Shown piece by piece: positions 55,519 to 64,000 of a DNA stretch of 64,000 nt. How positions within the stretch are numbered: the stretch's first letter is position 1; each line of letters begins with the position of its first letter. Source of the stretch: Colwellia piezophila ATCC BAA-637. Lineage in GTDB: Bacteria; Pseudomonadota; Gammaproteobacteria; Enterobacterales; Alteromonadaceae. Under the pieces are notes generated by a model that was given only the letters and a program-made list of their open reading frames with translations, searched no databases and was not told the DNA's origin. The position numbers were made by a program, and so were the translations under genes. The stretch spans positions 248,001-312,000 of the forward strand of contig NZ_KB905163.1 of assembly GCF_000378625.1 (NCBI RefSeq), read 5' to 3'.

Positions 55519-55956
55519 CTATTGGAAGTCGCCCAAATTCCAATTGCCTATATCATCTTCTGTACCGGCTTCACCATCTGGCCCCACTGAAAAGACATCC
55601 ATTCTACCCTGTTCACCTGGATTCAATAAAACATATTCATTGCCCCAAGGATCTTTTGGTAAACGTTTGATATAGCCATCTTCAGGGAAACGACGTGGCT
55701 CTGGCTCAATATCGGTTTGTTCAACTAGTGCATCCAAACCTTGCTCTGTGGTTGGATAATCATAATTATCCATTTTATATAAACTTAAAGACGTCTCTAG
55801 CGCAGTAACATCCGATATCGCTTTCTGCATGTTGGCGCGCTCTTGACTACCCATCAAATTAGGTACCACCATACTGGCAAGAATACCGAGAATAACGATG
55901 ACCACCATCACTTCTAATAAGGTAAAACCTTGTACTTTTTTCATATTCATATTCAT
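55519..55956 (-). CDS. gspG: Type II secretion major pseudopilin GspG
   Basis: Major pseudopilin, 145 aa. Leader MNMNMKKVQG, mature FTLLEVMVVIVILGILASMVVPNLMGSQERANMQKA, then DNYDYPTTEQGLDALVEQ, RFPEDGYIKRLPKDPWGNEYVLLNPG and SVGPDGEAGTEDDIGNW, including the calcium-binding loop of GspG. The first ATG (55956) follows AGGAAAG; later ATGs in MNMNM are possible. It is flanked by hairpins on both sides, suggesting separate mRNA processing. Confidence 0.97.
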   Translation of the reverse strand: MNMNMKKVQGFTLLEVMVVIVILGILASMVVPNLMGSQERANMQKAISDVTALETSLSLYKMDNYDYPTTEQGLDALVEQTDIEPEPRRFPEDGYIKRLPKDPWGNEYVLLNPGEQGRMDVFSVGPDGEAGTEDDIGNWNLGDFQ

Positions 55957-55987
55957 ATTACTTTCCTAAAGTCTGATAAATTGAGAA

Positions 55988-56030
55988 TTCGACAACTGTG
56001 TGCGCAAACAGTTACCGATAAGTTGTCGAA
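55988..56030. repeat. Inverted repeat between gspF and gspG
   Basis: TTCGACAACT (55988-55997) and AGTTGTCGAA (56021-56030) are exact complements around 23 bases; CTGT and ACAG inside extend the pairing. It begins seven bases after the gspF stop on the transcript and has no T-run on the minus strand, so it is more likely an mRNA structure than a terminator. Confidence 0.65.
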
Positions 56031-56036
56031 AAATGT

Positions 56037-57278
56037 TTAGCCACCGACTAAGCTATTAAGTTGTAAAATCGGCTCTAATATAGCCATAACAATAAAGAGT
56101 ACTACCCCTGCCATCCCAACCATTAGTGCGGGTTCAAAGGCCTTTAAAGAGATACTCACTAAGGCTTCAAACTCTCTATCTTGGTTATCCGCAGCACGAC
56201 CTAACATATGCTCCAACTTACCACTTTTTTCGCCACTGGCAATCATATGCAACATCATCGGAGGGAACAATTTAGTTTTCTCTAATGACACTCGCAAACT
56301 AGCGCCCTCGCGTACTTTATCGGTAGCAGCGTTTACTTGTTTCTTGATATATAAATTATCAAGTACTTGACTGGATATACGCATACTTTCTAACAAAGGC
56401 ACAGCACTGGCGGTTAAAATACTTAACGTACGAGCGAAACGTGCGGTATTGATACCGCGAGCTACTTTGCCTATACCGGGTATACGCAATAAATTCCGGT
56501 GGAAAGCCATTTCAAAATCTGGTTTTTTTAACAACTGAGAAAACAGTAACACCAGGCCGACCACCAAAATAACCAAAGCTAAACCATAATCACGTAGAAA
56601 ATCACTACTGGCAATCAAAAACTGTGTAGTACCAGGTAAGTTCTCGCCCATATGCTCAAATTGACCGACAATTTTTGGCACTACCGCCGTTAATAATATG
56701 GCGATAACACCAACAGCCACCACGGTCATAATAATAGGATAAACCAGCGCTTGTATAAGTTGCGAGCGCATTTGTTGACGCTGTTCAGTATAATCTGCTA
56801 AGCGATTAAGTACATTATCCAGATGTCCTGACTTTTCACCCGCGGCAACCATAGCCCGATACAAACGATTAAATACCTTAGGGTATTCAGCCATACTCTC
56901 AGATAAACCATAACCTTCGGTAACTTTAGTACGCACGCCCATGATCATACTTTTAATGCGATTTTTTTCACATTGTTCCGCAACCGCTATTAAGGATTCT
57001 TCTAAAGGTAGCCCTGACTCAACTAAGGTCGCTAATTGGCGAGTAATAAGTGCTAACTCGGCTGCCGATACTTTGGCACCCGCAGGTTGACCAAGAATAG
57101 CGGCGAAGCCGGTTTTCTCATTTTTCGCTTTGCCTTTCGCTAAGGTCGCGGTAACGGCGATGGGCATTAAGCCTTGCTCACGTAACAAGCCGCGTACTTG
57201 TCTTGGCGTATCACCCTCAATAACGCCTTTTTTAGTTTTACCGCGACTATCTACCGCTTGGTATTCAAATGCTGCCAT
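56037..57278 (-). CDS. gspF: Type II secretion platform protein GspF
   Basis: Polytopic platform protein, 413 aa. N-terminal AFEYQAVDSRGKTKKGVIEGDTPRQVRGLLREQGL, then two T2SSF domains with LITRQLATLVESGLPLEESL and FARTLSILTASAVPLLESM, the GE motifs AAGEKSGHLDNVLNRLADY and ASGEKSGKLEHML, and three membrane helices. ATG 57278, 113 bases after gspE. Length as in E. coli and Vibrio (about 405 aa). Confidence 0.96.
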   Translation of the reverse strand: MAAFEYQAVDSRGKTKKGVIEGDTPRQVRGLLREQGLMPIAVTATLAKGKAKNEKTGFAAILGQPAGAKVSAAELALITRQLATLVESGLPLEESLIAVAEQCEKNRIKSMIMGVRTKVTEGYGLSESMAEYPKVFNRLYRAMVAAGEKSGHLDNVLNRLADYTEQRQQMRSQLIQALVYPIIMTVVAVGVIAILLTAVVPKIVGQFEHMGENLPGTTQFLIASSDFLRDYGLALVILVVGLVLLFSQLLKKPDFEMAFHRNLLRIPGIGKVARGINTARFARTLSILTASAVPLLESMRISSQVLDNLYIKKQVNAATDKVREGASLRVSLEKTKLFPPMMLHMIASGEKSGKLEHMLGRAADNQDREFEALVSISLKAFEPALMVGMAGVVLFIVMAILEPILQLNSLVGG

Positions 57279-57391
57279 TACTTATAATGAGTACTTATAT
57301 AGTTATTTTCGTTATATGAATTCTATTAATTCACTTTTGAGTCTATCTCGTTCCATTGAGCATAATTACGTCGTTGATTGCTCAAGTCACG

Positions 57392-58921
57392 TTAATCTTC
57401 TCGAGTAACACGTAAAACTTCCTCTAAGGTAGTTTGCCCTAGCATTACTTTATCAAAGCCATCTCGGCGTATACTGGCATTGCCTTTACGAGCATATTTT
57501 TCAATGGCTTGTTCACCATGACCATTATGAATAATCTCTCGTATTTGTTCATCAACAGGCAGTAATTCATGAATACCCATACGGCCACGATAACCTTTAA
57601 AACTACATTCTTTACAGCCAACAGCGCGATATATCACCACTTTATTATCGTCGGCTAAGGCTAATAAATGTCGCTCTTCATCATCAGGTAAATGGCTTTC
57701 TTTACAATGTATACACAGCGTGCGCACCAGACGTTGCGCCAAAACGCCCAATAAACTTGAAGACAGCAAAAATGGCTCTACGCCCATATCTTCCATACGG
57801 GTTATGGCACCGGCAGCCGTATTGGTATGTAAGGTAGATAAAACCAAATGACCGGTTAAACTGGCTTGAACGGCAATTTGTGCGGTTTCTAAATCGCGAA
57901 TTTCACCCACCATTACCACATCAGGATCTTGACGTAAAATGGCGCGCAGGCCACGAGCAAAGGTCATATCCACTTTAGTATTGACTTGCATTTGCCCTAT
58001 GCCTTCAATGGAGTATTCAATCGGGTCTTCGCAGGTCAAAATATTGCGTTCTTTGGCATCGATTTGCATGAGGCCAGCATAAAGTGTGGTACTTTTACCT
58101 GAGCCAGTAGGACCGGTAACTAAAATGATGCCATGAGGCTTTTCAATCAGCTTGGAAAAATTAGCTCGGTTAGTGTCGGTCATACCCAAGTCTTTCAAAT
58201 CTAGACGGGCAGCATTTTTATCGAGTAATCTTAACACCACTCGTTCGCCATGGCCTGTTGGCATAGTTGAAACACGCACATCAACAGCACGACCACCTAT
58301 ACGTAGAGAGATGCGACCATCTTGTGGAATACGTTTTTCGGCAATATCGAGCTTTGCCATAACCTTAATACGTGAAACCAACAAGGAAGCAAGTTTTCGA
58401 TTGGGTTTTAAAATTTCCCGTAAAATACCATCGACGCGAAAGCGAATTTGTAAGCTATTTTCAAAGGTTTCAATATGGATATCAGAAGCACTTTCTTTGA
58501 TGGCTTCGCTGAGCATGGCATTGATCAGTTTAATGATTGGTGCATCATCTTCATTTTCCAGCAAATCTTCACTTTCAGTAAACTCATCGGCCAAGGAATA
58601 TAAATCCACTTCATTACCGATATCTTCCATCATTTGCTGGGCTTCAGAAGAATCCCTTTGGTAAGCTTGAGTCAGCAGTAATTCAAATGCTGGTAGCTGT
58701 AAAAAGTCAAAGTTAAAGGGTGCTTTGAGTATACGACGAATTTCTAAAATGATATCGAAATTAACATCATCCAAGCAATGTAAAATATAACCACCGGCTT
58801 CTTCGTCGGTAGAAATGAGTACACTATGGCGTTTAGCAAAAGCGAACGGCAACAACCAAGCGCTGTTCGTTTCCTCTTGGTCTGTTGCTTCAATACCGAT
58901 TTCAGCTACATCATCAGCCAT
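57392..58921 (-). CDS. gspE: Type II secretion ATPase GspE
   Basis: Cytoplasmic hexameric ATPase, 509 aa. Walker [18 protein letters not shown], Walker [43 protein letters not shown], and zinc tetracysteine CIHC ... CKEC are intact. Compared with MshE in the same window, the N-terminus is a short GspE-type N1/N2 ([14 protein letters not shown]) with no RLG c-di-GMP motifs. ATG shares an A with the gspD stop. Confidence 0.97.
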   Translation of the reverse strand: MADDVAEIGIEATDQEETNSAWLLPFAFAKRHSVLISTDEEAGGYILHCLDDVNFDIILEIRRILKAPFNFDFLQLPAFELLLTQAYQRDSSEAQQMMEDIGNEVDLYSLADEFTESEDLLENEDDAPIIKLINAMLSEAIKESASDIHIETFENSLQIRFRVDGILREILKPNRKLASLLVSRIKVMAKLDIAEKRIPQDGRISLRIGGRAVDVRVSTMPTGHGERVVLRLLDKNAARLDLKDLGMTDTNRANFSKLIEKPHGIILVTGPTGSGKSTTLYAGLMQIDAKERNILTCEDPIEYSIEGIGQMQVNTKVDMTFARGLRAILRQDPDVVMVGEIRDLETAQIAVQASLTGHLVLSTLHTNTAAGAITRMEDMGVEPFLLSSSLLGVLAQRLVRTLCIHCKESHLPDDEERHLLALADDNKVVIYRAVGCKECSFKGYRGRMGIHELLPVDEQIREIIHNGHGEQAIEKYARKGNASIRRDGFDKVMLGQTTLEEVLRVTRED

Positions 58922-60999
58922 TAGTGCTTATCTTCTGTTGGTGGTTTAGGCAAGTCGATATTGCTGTCTTCAACACTTTTGCCGTTAAGCTTATTCTGAT
59001 AGTCTTCAAATGAGGGTGGTAACGCTAACTTATCTTGCCACTGCGGCAATATTGGCATATTTTCATTACTCATTAACGACAAACCTTCTTCCTGTTTACG
59101 AATTTGATCGGCGCGAATATAGTTATATTTTGATTCACTGATTTCGTTCATTAAGCCGGCATCACGAATGATGGTAGCGCGTAAAAACACCATTAAATTG
59201 CGTTTACGGGTGGTATTCGAGGTGGATTTAAACAAGTGACCAATAAAGGGAATATCACCTAAGATTGGTACCTTTTGCACACTTTCTTGCACATCTTCAT
59301 CAATTAAACCACCTAACACTATGGTTGCGCCACTATCCGCTATTACCGTGGTTTTAATTTCTCTTTTATTGATGGAGATATCAACCCCGGTAGTACCACT
59401 TACCGAAGAGACTTCTTGTTCAATTATGAGCTGCACCGCATTGCCTTCATTAATTTGCGGGGTTACCCGTAACTTGATACCCACTTCTTGGCGGTCAACC
59501 GTTTGAAAAGGATTCGAGTTATTACTACCTGTTTGTGAACCGGTAATAATAGGAACTTCCTGACCAACAAGAAAATAGGCTTCTTCGTTGTCTAAGGTAG
59601 TAATACTCGGTGTCGCTAGAATATTAGAATTGGTATCACTACTTACCGCTTGTACGATAGCGCCCCAGTCATTTTTTGCGATACCAAACATCATACCGCT
59701 AACATTACCCAGTACTTGCGCAAGTATGCTGTAATCGCCATTAGTATCCGGGTTTACTATAGTATCGCCATTTTCTTTGATAATAGTGGTGCCCTTCTCG
59801 CCTTCGGCGGCAATTGACCCTGCAGCAATAGAAGAAATACTGGCTGGGCCATTAGTAAATTGGGTAAAACCACCTGCCTCGTTATACCATTGCACACCTA
59901 AACTAATACCATCACTTTCAAACACTTCAACAATAATAGCCTCAATTAATACTTGCGCACGACGTTTATCGAGTTGACGAATAACCTCCTTTAAAGAGCG
60001 CAACATATCAGGCTGTGCGGTGATTACCAAACTATTGGTAGACTCATGAGCTTCAATACTGACATTACGTTTTGTACTGCTGGTGCGGCTTTTAGTTTTT
60101 GTGCCTGTGCTTTCTGAGGAAATTGAATCACTAACCCCTTGCAATACCTTAACTAAGTCCTCTGCTTTTGAGTATTTCAGGAAATGAACATAAGTATTAC
60201 CACTACTTTCTAATTCGCTATCTAAGCGTTTAATCAAACGAGTGACCCGTTCACGTGCTTGCACTTCACCACTGACAATCACGCTATTTGATCTATCATC
60301 GGCAACAATTTTAGGAATAAGAAAGGTTGGTTGGCCCGACTTACCACTGCTCGGTTTGTTCATTGCTTCTATAATGCGTACCATCTCACCCGCAGAAGCA
60401 TATTGCAGTTTGATAATCTCCACATCTTGATCGCCTGCTCTATCAACGCGTTCGATAATTTTTACTAACCTGTTAACCGTAGAAGCGGTACCGGTAAGCA
60501 TAATGACATTAGCAGGATCGTAGTTAACGACATTACCACCACCGGCTTGATCTGATAATTGTCGTAATAAGGGTACTAATTCACGAACGGTAACATTTTT
60601 TACTTCCACCACACGGGTAACCATCTCATCACCCATGAGATTACTTTTATCACCGACCACCGGAATCGCGGCAGTTTTAGCATCTTTATTACGAATGATT
60701 TTGACGATGTTGTGATTCATTTCTACAGCCGCATAGCCGTAGACTTCGAGGACATTAAGAAAAAATTGATAATATTGCTCTTCAGATAATAAATCATAAC
60801 TGCGAACATTAATTTTGCCACGGACATTAGGGTCGATAATCATGGTTTTTTTCAAGTTTTTACCGACGATATTAACGAACTCGGTTATTTCAGTGCCTTT
60901 AAAGTTTGGCGAGTATTGCGCTGCACTGGCTTGCCCGACAAAACATAAGCCATTAATCGCTAGCGCCGTTATTAAGGTTAGTAAAAACTTTTTCATCAT
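58921..60999 (-). CDS. gspD: Type II secretion secretin GspD
   Basis: Outer-membrane secretin, 692 aa. Signal peptide about 1-26, N0 domain ([35 protein letters not shown]), three N1-N3 domains ([57 protein letters not shown]), then the secretin core with [24 protein letters not shown] and [16 protein letters not shown] ... [16 protein letters not shown]. The C-terminal S-domain-like tail may bind a pilotin. ATG 60999 or the next codon. 127 bases after gspC. Confidence 0.97.
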   Translation of the reverse strand: MMKKFLLTLITALAINGLCFVGQASAAQYSPNFKGTEITEFVNIVGKNLKKTMIIDPNVRGKINVRSYDLLSEEQYYQFFLNVLEVYGYAAVEMNHNIVKIIRNKDAKTAAIPVVGDKSNLMGDEMVTRVVEVKNVTVRELVPLLRQLSDQAGGGNVVNYDPANVIMLTGTASTVNRLVKIIERVDRAGDQDVEIIKLQYASAGEMVRIIEAMNKPSSGKSGQPTFLIPKIVADDRSNSVIVSGEVQARERVTRLIKRLDSELESSGNTYVHFLKYSKAEDLVKVLQGVSDSISSESTGTKTKSRTSSTKRNVSIEAHESTNSLVITAQPDMLRSLKEVIRQLDKRRAQVLIEAIIVEVFESDGISLGVQWYNEAGGFTQFTNGPASISSIAAGSIAAEGEKGTTIIKENGDTIVNPDTNGDYSILAQVLGNVSGMMFGIAKNDWGAIVQAVSSDTNSNILATPSITTLDNEEAYFLVGQEVPIITGSQTGSNNSNPFQTVDRQEVGIKLRVTPQINEGNAVQLIIEQEVSSVSGTTGVDISINKREIKTTVIADSGATIVLGGLIDEDVQESVQKVPILGDIPFIGHLFKSTSNTTRKRNLMVFLRATIIRDAGLMNEISESKYNYIRADQIRKQEEGLSLMSNENMPILPQWQDKLALPPSFEDYQNKLNGKSVEDSNIDLPKPPTEDKH

Positions 61000-61126
61000 G
61001 ATAAGTGTCTCTGCTTTCTTTACTTTAATAGAAAATCTTTATTAGGTGTTTTTATCGCTAAGCTTTAACAATGAGTCATCGCTTAAAAACCACCTTGTTT
61101 TTATTGTTATTTTGTTCGCTTCAGTC

Positions 61127-62074
61127 TTAATCTAAGCCAATCAGTATCGTCGTTAAACTACCTTGCCGATTTACCAGTAAGGATATATCACGTGCTTGCT
61201 TCATTTCAGCCATAGCTTGCATTGCTTGTGTTGTTACCAGCAAATCATAACCATTCATTTCAACAACAACGTCACCCGCTTTTAAACCAGCAAGTTTGAA
61301 AAACTCAGGTTTTTTGCCCGGACGCAGTGAGTAACCGATTATCTTGCCATTTTTTCTTTTCGGCGAGATACGTAAATAATCGCCAATTTTTGCCGGATCG
61401 TTGGCAAGCTCATTCCGTAGACTTTTAGCCTGAGCGGTTAATTCTTTATTATGGCGTTGATCGACAATATTTGAGCGAGATGATTGCGGTCCTACCCTGG
61501 ACTTGTTGCTCTTAATAGCTGAAGTGTTGGTTACTTTTCTGGCTGGCTGGCTATAATCAAAACCATCTAACATCAAGGTTTCGAGCCGCCCTGAGTGTTT
61601 AATGAGTACTCGGTCCATCAGCACTTGCTCAAGGTTGGCACGTGTACCGACGATAATATCGCCAATACCGTAAGTTTCTTGCTTACCTTGGTTTTCAATA
61701 ATCGCCGCGGCTATAGATTGATCATCGCTGGCAACTAAACCTGATAAAGTTAAATTTAAGGTGGTTTCTGGCACATGAGCCATTTCAATTTCAGGCTGAT
61801 CAACAGCGGTCTCACCATACAAGCCAAAAAGGTTCAGCGATTGTATTTTGCTAACATCAACAACTGTACTGCGGTTATTGCTATTAAGATTTCCGCTATT
61901 TGCAGTAGCAGTACTTTGAGTTGATTGCGCCTGTGGCACAACTGACCAAGTGATTTTAGCGCTTAAAGAAGCAATATATATTAATAACAAGACCATTGCT
62001 GATTGCGCAACACGTCGATGACCTAGTTGAGAGAATAATGCAGTAAAATCTGTCATGTTCGTGGGAAATGCCAT
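61127..62074 (-). CDS. gspC: Type II secretion protein GspC
   Basis: Inner-membrane clamp protein, 315 aa, joining the platform to GspD. One helix (about 22-42), HR domain (about 75-165: SLNLFGLYGETAVDQPEIEMAHVPETTLNLTLSGLVASDDQSIAAAIIENQGKQETYGIGD), then a PDZ-type C-terminal domain (LRISPKRKNGKIIGYSLRPGKKPEFFKLAGLKAGDVVVEMNGYDL). ATG 62074. First gene of the gspCDEFGHIJKLMN operon, whose promoter should lie in the 554-base gap before hslR. Confidence 0.96.
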   Translation of the reverse strand: MAFPTNMTDFTALFSQLGHRRVAQSAMVLLLIYIASLSAKITWSVVPQAQSTQSTATANSGNLNSNNRSTVVDVSKIQSLNLFGLYGETAVDQPEIEMAHVPETTLNLTLSGLVASDDQSIAAAIIENQGKQETYGIGDIIVGTRANLEQVLMDRVLIKHSGRLETLMLDGFDYSQPARKVTNTSAIKSNKSRVGPQSSRSNIVDQRHNKELTAQAKSLRNELANDPAKIGDYLRISPKRKNGKIIGYSLRPGKKPEFFKLAGLKAGDVVVEMNGYDLLVTTQAMQAMAEMKQARDISLLVNRQGSLTTILIGLD

Positions 62075-62628
62075 AGCGACTTATATAATTATTATTTTAA
62101 AAACAAGCTTAACCATCTTCATTCAGGGCTAGATGTTATGTTTTGTTATGTTATGCGAAGAGGAATCATACTTGACCCAAAGCCAAGCAACAAGTAGTAG
62201 CAAGATTTATTAAAGACTTTAATCAATAAAATAGTAATAAAAAAGTTACTCGCTAATAAATACCTACTGTTATAATAATTTCAGACCTACTCACCTCGGT
62301 AAAGTTCCCAATATTAGCCTTATAGCCGTTTCATTAAGTTTGTGATCTAGTTATATACCCAAACAACCTGAAGATGCAGGTTTCAGCTGGAATTATAAAT
62401 GCCTTTAGGCAAGGCATTAATTGAAGAGAATAGTTATTCAGGAGAATATGCTCCTGCATTCTCTAATAAGCTGCATCCATGCTGCGTTATTGTCGAAATC
62501 GATAACGTAGCATAAAGCGTTTCTAAACCAGCCTTGCGGGAACGTCTGAGTAATAGCTGGCTATTAGGATGATATGGCGTATTTTAACCCGCACAAGTGA
62601 GCAATAACTTAATGAAATTAGTATTATT
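62075..62628. promoter_or_regulatory. Divergent gspC-hslR intergenic region
   Basis: This 554-base gap must contain the promoters of the T2SS operon (minus) and of hslR-hslO (plus). A TATAAT at 62271-62276 lies on the plus strand without a well-spaced -35. The right part is taken up by a repeat (62354 to about 62511), which lies between any such promoter and hslR. No ORF of credible length or composition was seen. Confidence 0.4.
62354..62511. mobile_element. MITE-like element, ATACCCAA family, copy 3 (right end not found)
   Basis: The left 24 bases TATACCCAAACAACCTGAAG ATGC and the following GCAGGTTTCAGCT, TTGAAGAGAAT and TTATTCAGGAGAATA blocks match the copy at 49.76 kb. A central imperfect hairpin (about 62425-62464) corresponds to the 15-base hairpin there. 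A second hairpin lies at 62481-62511 (GCTGCGTTATTGTC/GATAACGTAGC). The expected right terminal repeat is absent, so the copy is truncated or of another subtype. Confidence 0.55.
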
Positions 62629-63033
62629 ATGACCCCAAGTACAACACCTAAAAACAACTCAACTCGATTGGATAAATGGCTATGGTCAGCCCGATTTTAT
62701 CGCACCCGTGCTATTGCTAAGCAAATGATTGATGGCGGTAAAGTTTTTTACAATGGTCAGCGCACTAAGTCCGGTAAAGCCGTCTCAATTGGTGATATAA
62801 TAAAAATTCGTCAAGGGTTCGAAGAAAAAGAAGTGACTGTTATCGCGTTAGCCGATAAACGTAAAGACGCTAATTTCGCCAGTACTTTATATCAAGAAAA
62901 TAAGCAAAGTATTGCTCAGCGTGAAAAAAATGACCTCGCCCGTAAACAAGGTATTTTACTCAGCCCTGCTAGTGATACTAAACCAGATAAAAAACAACGT
63001 AGAAAACTGCGTGAATTTAAAGAAAGGATCTAA
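62629..63033 (+). CDS. hslR: Heat-shock protein Hsp15 (HslR), S4 domain
   Basis: Small basic RNA-binding protein, 134 aa, which in E. coli rescues blocked 50S subunits bearing nascent tRNA-peptides. The S4 motif is at the N-terminus: TRLDKWLWSARFYRTRAIAKQMIDGGKVFYNGQRTKSGKAVSIGDIIKIRQG. The C-terminal half is Lys/Arg-rich, ending KPDKKQRRKLREFKERI. ATG 62629. It precedes hslO by five bases, as in E. coli. Length matches E. coli (133 aa). Confidence 0.95.
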   Translation: MTPSTTPKNNSTRLDKWLWSARFYRTRAIAKQMIDGGKVFYNGQRTKSGKAVSIGDIIKIRQGFEEKEVTVIALADKRKDANFASTLYQENKQSIAQREKNDLARKQGILLSPASDTKPDKKQRRKLREFKERI

Positions 63034-63038
63034 CTGCC

Positions 63039-63911
63039 ATGAGCCAATTCAATGTTTTAAATCGTTACTTATTCACCGGTGCCCATGCCCGTGGTGAACT
63101 TGTTCAGCTTAATAGCAGTTTTAAAAGCATTCTGAACAATCATAACTATCCCGCCGGTGTCGCAAAATTATTGGGTGAGTTACTCAGCGCTACTTGTCTA
63201 TTAACAGCAACGTTAAAGTTTGAAGGTGATATTACCGTACAATTGCAAGGTGATGGCCCAGTCGGCTATATGTCAGTTAGCGGTAATAATAAGCAGCAAA
63301 TGCGCGGTATTGTCAAACTAGTGACAGAAACTTCAGCCAATACTTTGCAAGAATTAATTGGTAAAGGCACCATGATTATCACCATACGCCCTAATGTAGG
63401 TGAGGCTTATCAAGGTGTCGTTGCCTTAGACGAAGACAATCTTGCCGATTGCTTAGCGCATTACTTTGACGTGTCAGAGCAAATAGCCACTAAAATATGG
63501 CTATTTTGTGATAGTGAACAGCAATTAACGGCAGGTGCGTTAGTGCAAGTATTACCTGATGGTGATGGTAGCCTTGAAAATAAAGAAAAACAGGTAAATG
63601 ACTTTGAGCATTTATGTCAACTGACTAATACCATTAAAAGTGAAGAAATTTTTTCATTAGAGGCTGAAGCTTTACTCTATCGTTTATACCACCAAGAGCA
63701 AGTTAACCTTTTTGAACCACAACCAGTTAGCTACCTATGTGGTTGTTCTGCTGATAAATGTTTAGCGGCTATTTCTCAAATTGAACCCAGTGAAATAAAA
63801 GCTATTTTAGCCGAGCAAGGTAAGATTTCGATGACCTGTGATTATTGTATTACCACTTATGACTTTGATGAGCTAAGTTTACAAAGTTTCATCTCGAAAG
63901 TTAACCACTAG
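63039..63911 (+). CDS. hslO: Redox-regulated chaperone Hsp33
   Basis: Holdase chaperone activated by oxidation and heat, 290 aa. The N-terminal body has RYLFTGAHARGELVQLNSSF and GDGPVGYMSVSGN, and the C-terminal zinc center is CGCSADKC ... CDYC, giving the CXC and CXXC pairs with full redox potential (YLCGCSADKCLAAI; MTCDYCITTYDF). AAAGGA lies eight bases upstream, in the end of hslR. Length as in E. coli (292 aa). Confidence 0.97.
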   Translation: MSQFNVLNRYLFTGAHARGELVQLNSSFKSILNNHNYPAGVAKLLGELLSATCLLTATLKFEGDITVQLQGDGPVGYMSVSGNNKQQMRGIVKLVTETSANTLQELIGKGTMIITIRPNVGEAYQGVVALDEDNLADCLAHYFDVSEQIATKIWLFCDSEQQLTAGALVQVLPDGDGSLENKEKQVNDFEHLCQLTNTIKSEEIFSLEAEALLYRLYHQEQVNLFEPQPVSYLCGCSADKCLAAISQIEPSEIKAILAEQGKISMTCDYCITTYDFDELSLQSFISKVNH

Positions 63912-63950
63912 ATAATAGCTCACTTTTTAAGCGAACAACGTAATAAAAAA

Positions 63951-63994
63951 CAGTATTAATTACCCTTTATTTCACATCGTGGTAATTAATACTG
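63951..63994. repeat. Long AT-rich palindrome after hslO
   Basis: CAGTATTAATTACC (63951-63964) and GGTAATTAATACTG (63981-63994) are exact complements around 16 bases. The plus strand continues TCTCTA with no T-run, so it is not a standard terminator. It lies 40 bases past the hslO stop and ends six bases from the window edge, so its context is incomplete. Confidence 0.65.
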
Positions 63995-64000
63995 TCTCTA

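Overview
The window reads as chromosomal backbone of a marine, AT-rich gammaproteobacterium of the Alteromonadales, most like Colwellia or Thalassotalea. This rests on gene order (ibaG-mla-yrbG-kdsDC-lptCAB-rpoN-hpf-ptsN-rapZ-npr; yjgA flanked by pmbA and tldD; nit-yhdP-rng-maf-mreDCB; a full MSHA locus; a full gspC-N locus; hslR-hslO) and on AT-rich intergenic DNA with small palindromic repeats. No rRNA, tRNA, prophage, transposase or CRISPR array is visible.

Region 1 (1-13.5 kb) is envelope and regulation. On the minus strand lies the mlaFEDCB-ibaG operon for retrograde phospholipid transport, whose last gene runs off the left edge. Divergent from it on the plus strand are the exchanger yrbG, Kdo synthesis (kdsD, kdsC), the LPS export genes lptC, lptA and lptB, then rpoN, hpf, the nitrogen PTS (ptsN, npr) with rapZ, and mgtE.

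Region 2 (13.5-27.6 kb) holds a MITE-like repeat, the TldD/PmbA protease pair around yjgA, then a minus-strand run: mreB, mreC, mreD, maf, rng, yhdP, a nitrilase-family amidase and tldD.

Region 3 (27.7-48.5 kb) is a complete MSHA type IV pilus locus in the order mshI-I2-J-K-L-M-N-E-G-F-B-A, then mshC-D-O-P-Q. It is interrupted between mshA and mshC by a plus-strand O-antigen ligase/PglL-like membrane protein that could glycosylate the pilin. Strong terminators after mshA, mshO and mshQ split it into several transcription units. MshE carries the two 24-residue motifs of the c-di-GMP-binding MshEN domain.

Region 4 (48.8-62.1 kb) has a PLP-dependent desulfhydrase/deaminase-like gene and then a complete type II secretion operon gspCDEFGHIJKLMN (minus strand). 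Divergent from gspC are hslR (Hsp15) and hslO (Hsp33).

The least ordinary content is between the genes. (i) Two hairpin elements of about 80 bp share a core, but their outer arms are unrelated in sequence while each is self-complementary. They lie 18-20 nt past the stop codons of mreB and gspG, in the same orientation. (ii) A family with ATACCCAA-type ends occurs three times. (iii) A 230-bp element with 19-bp perfect terminal inverted repeats follows mgtE. Together they suggest mobile stem-loops that may have been recruited as operon punctuation.
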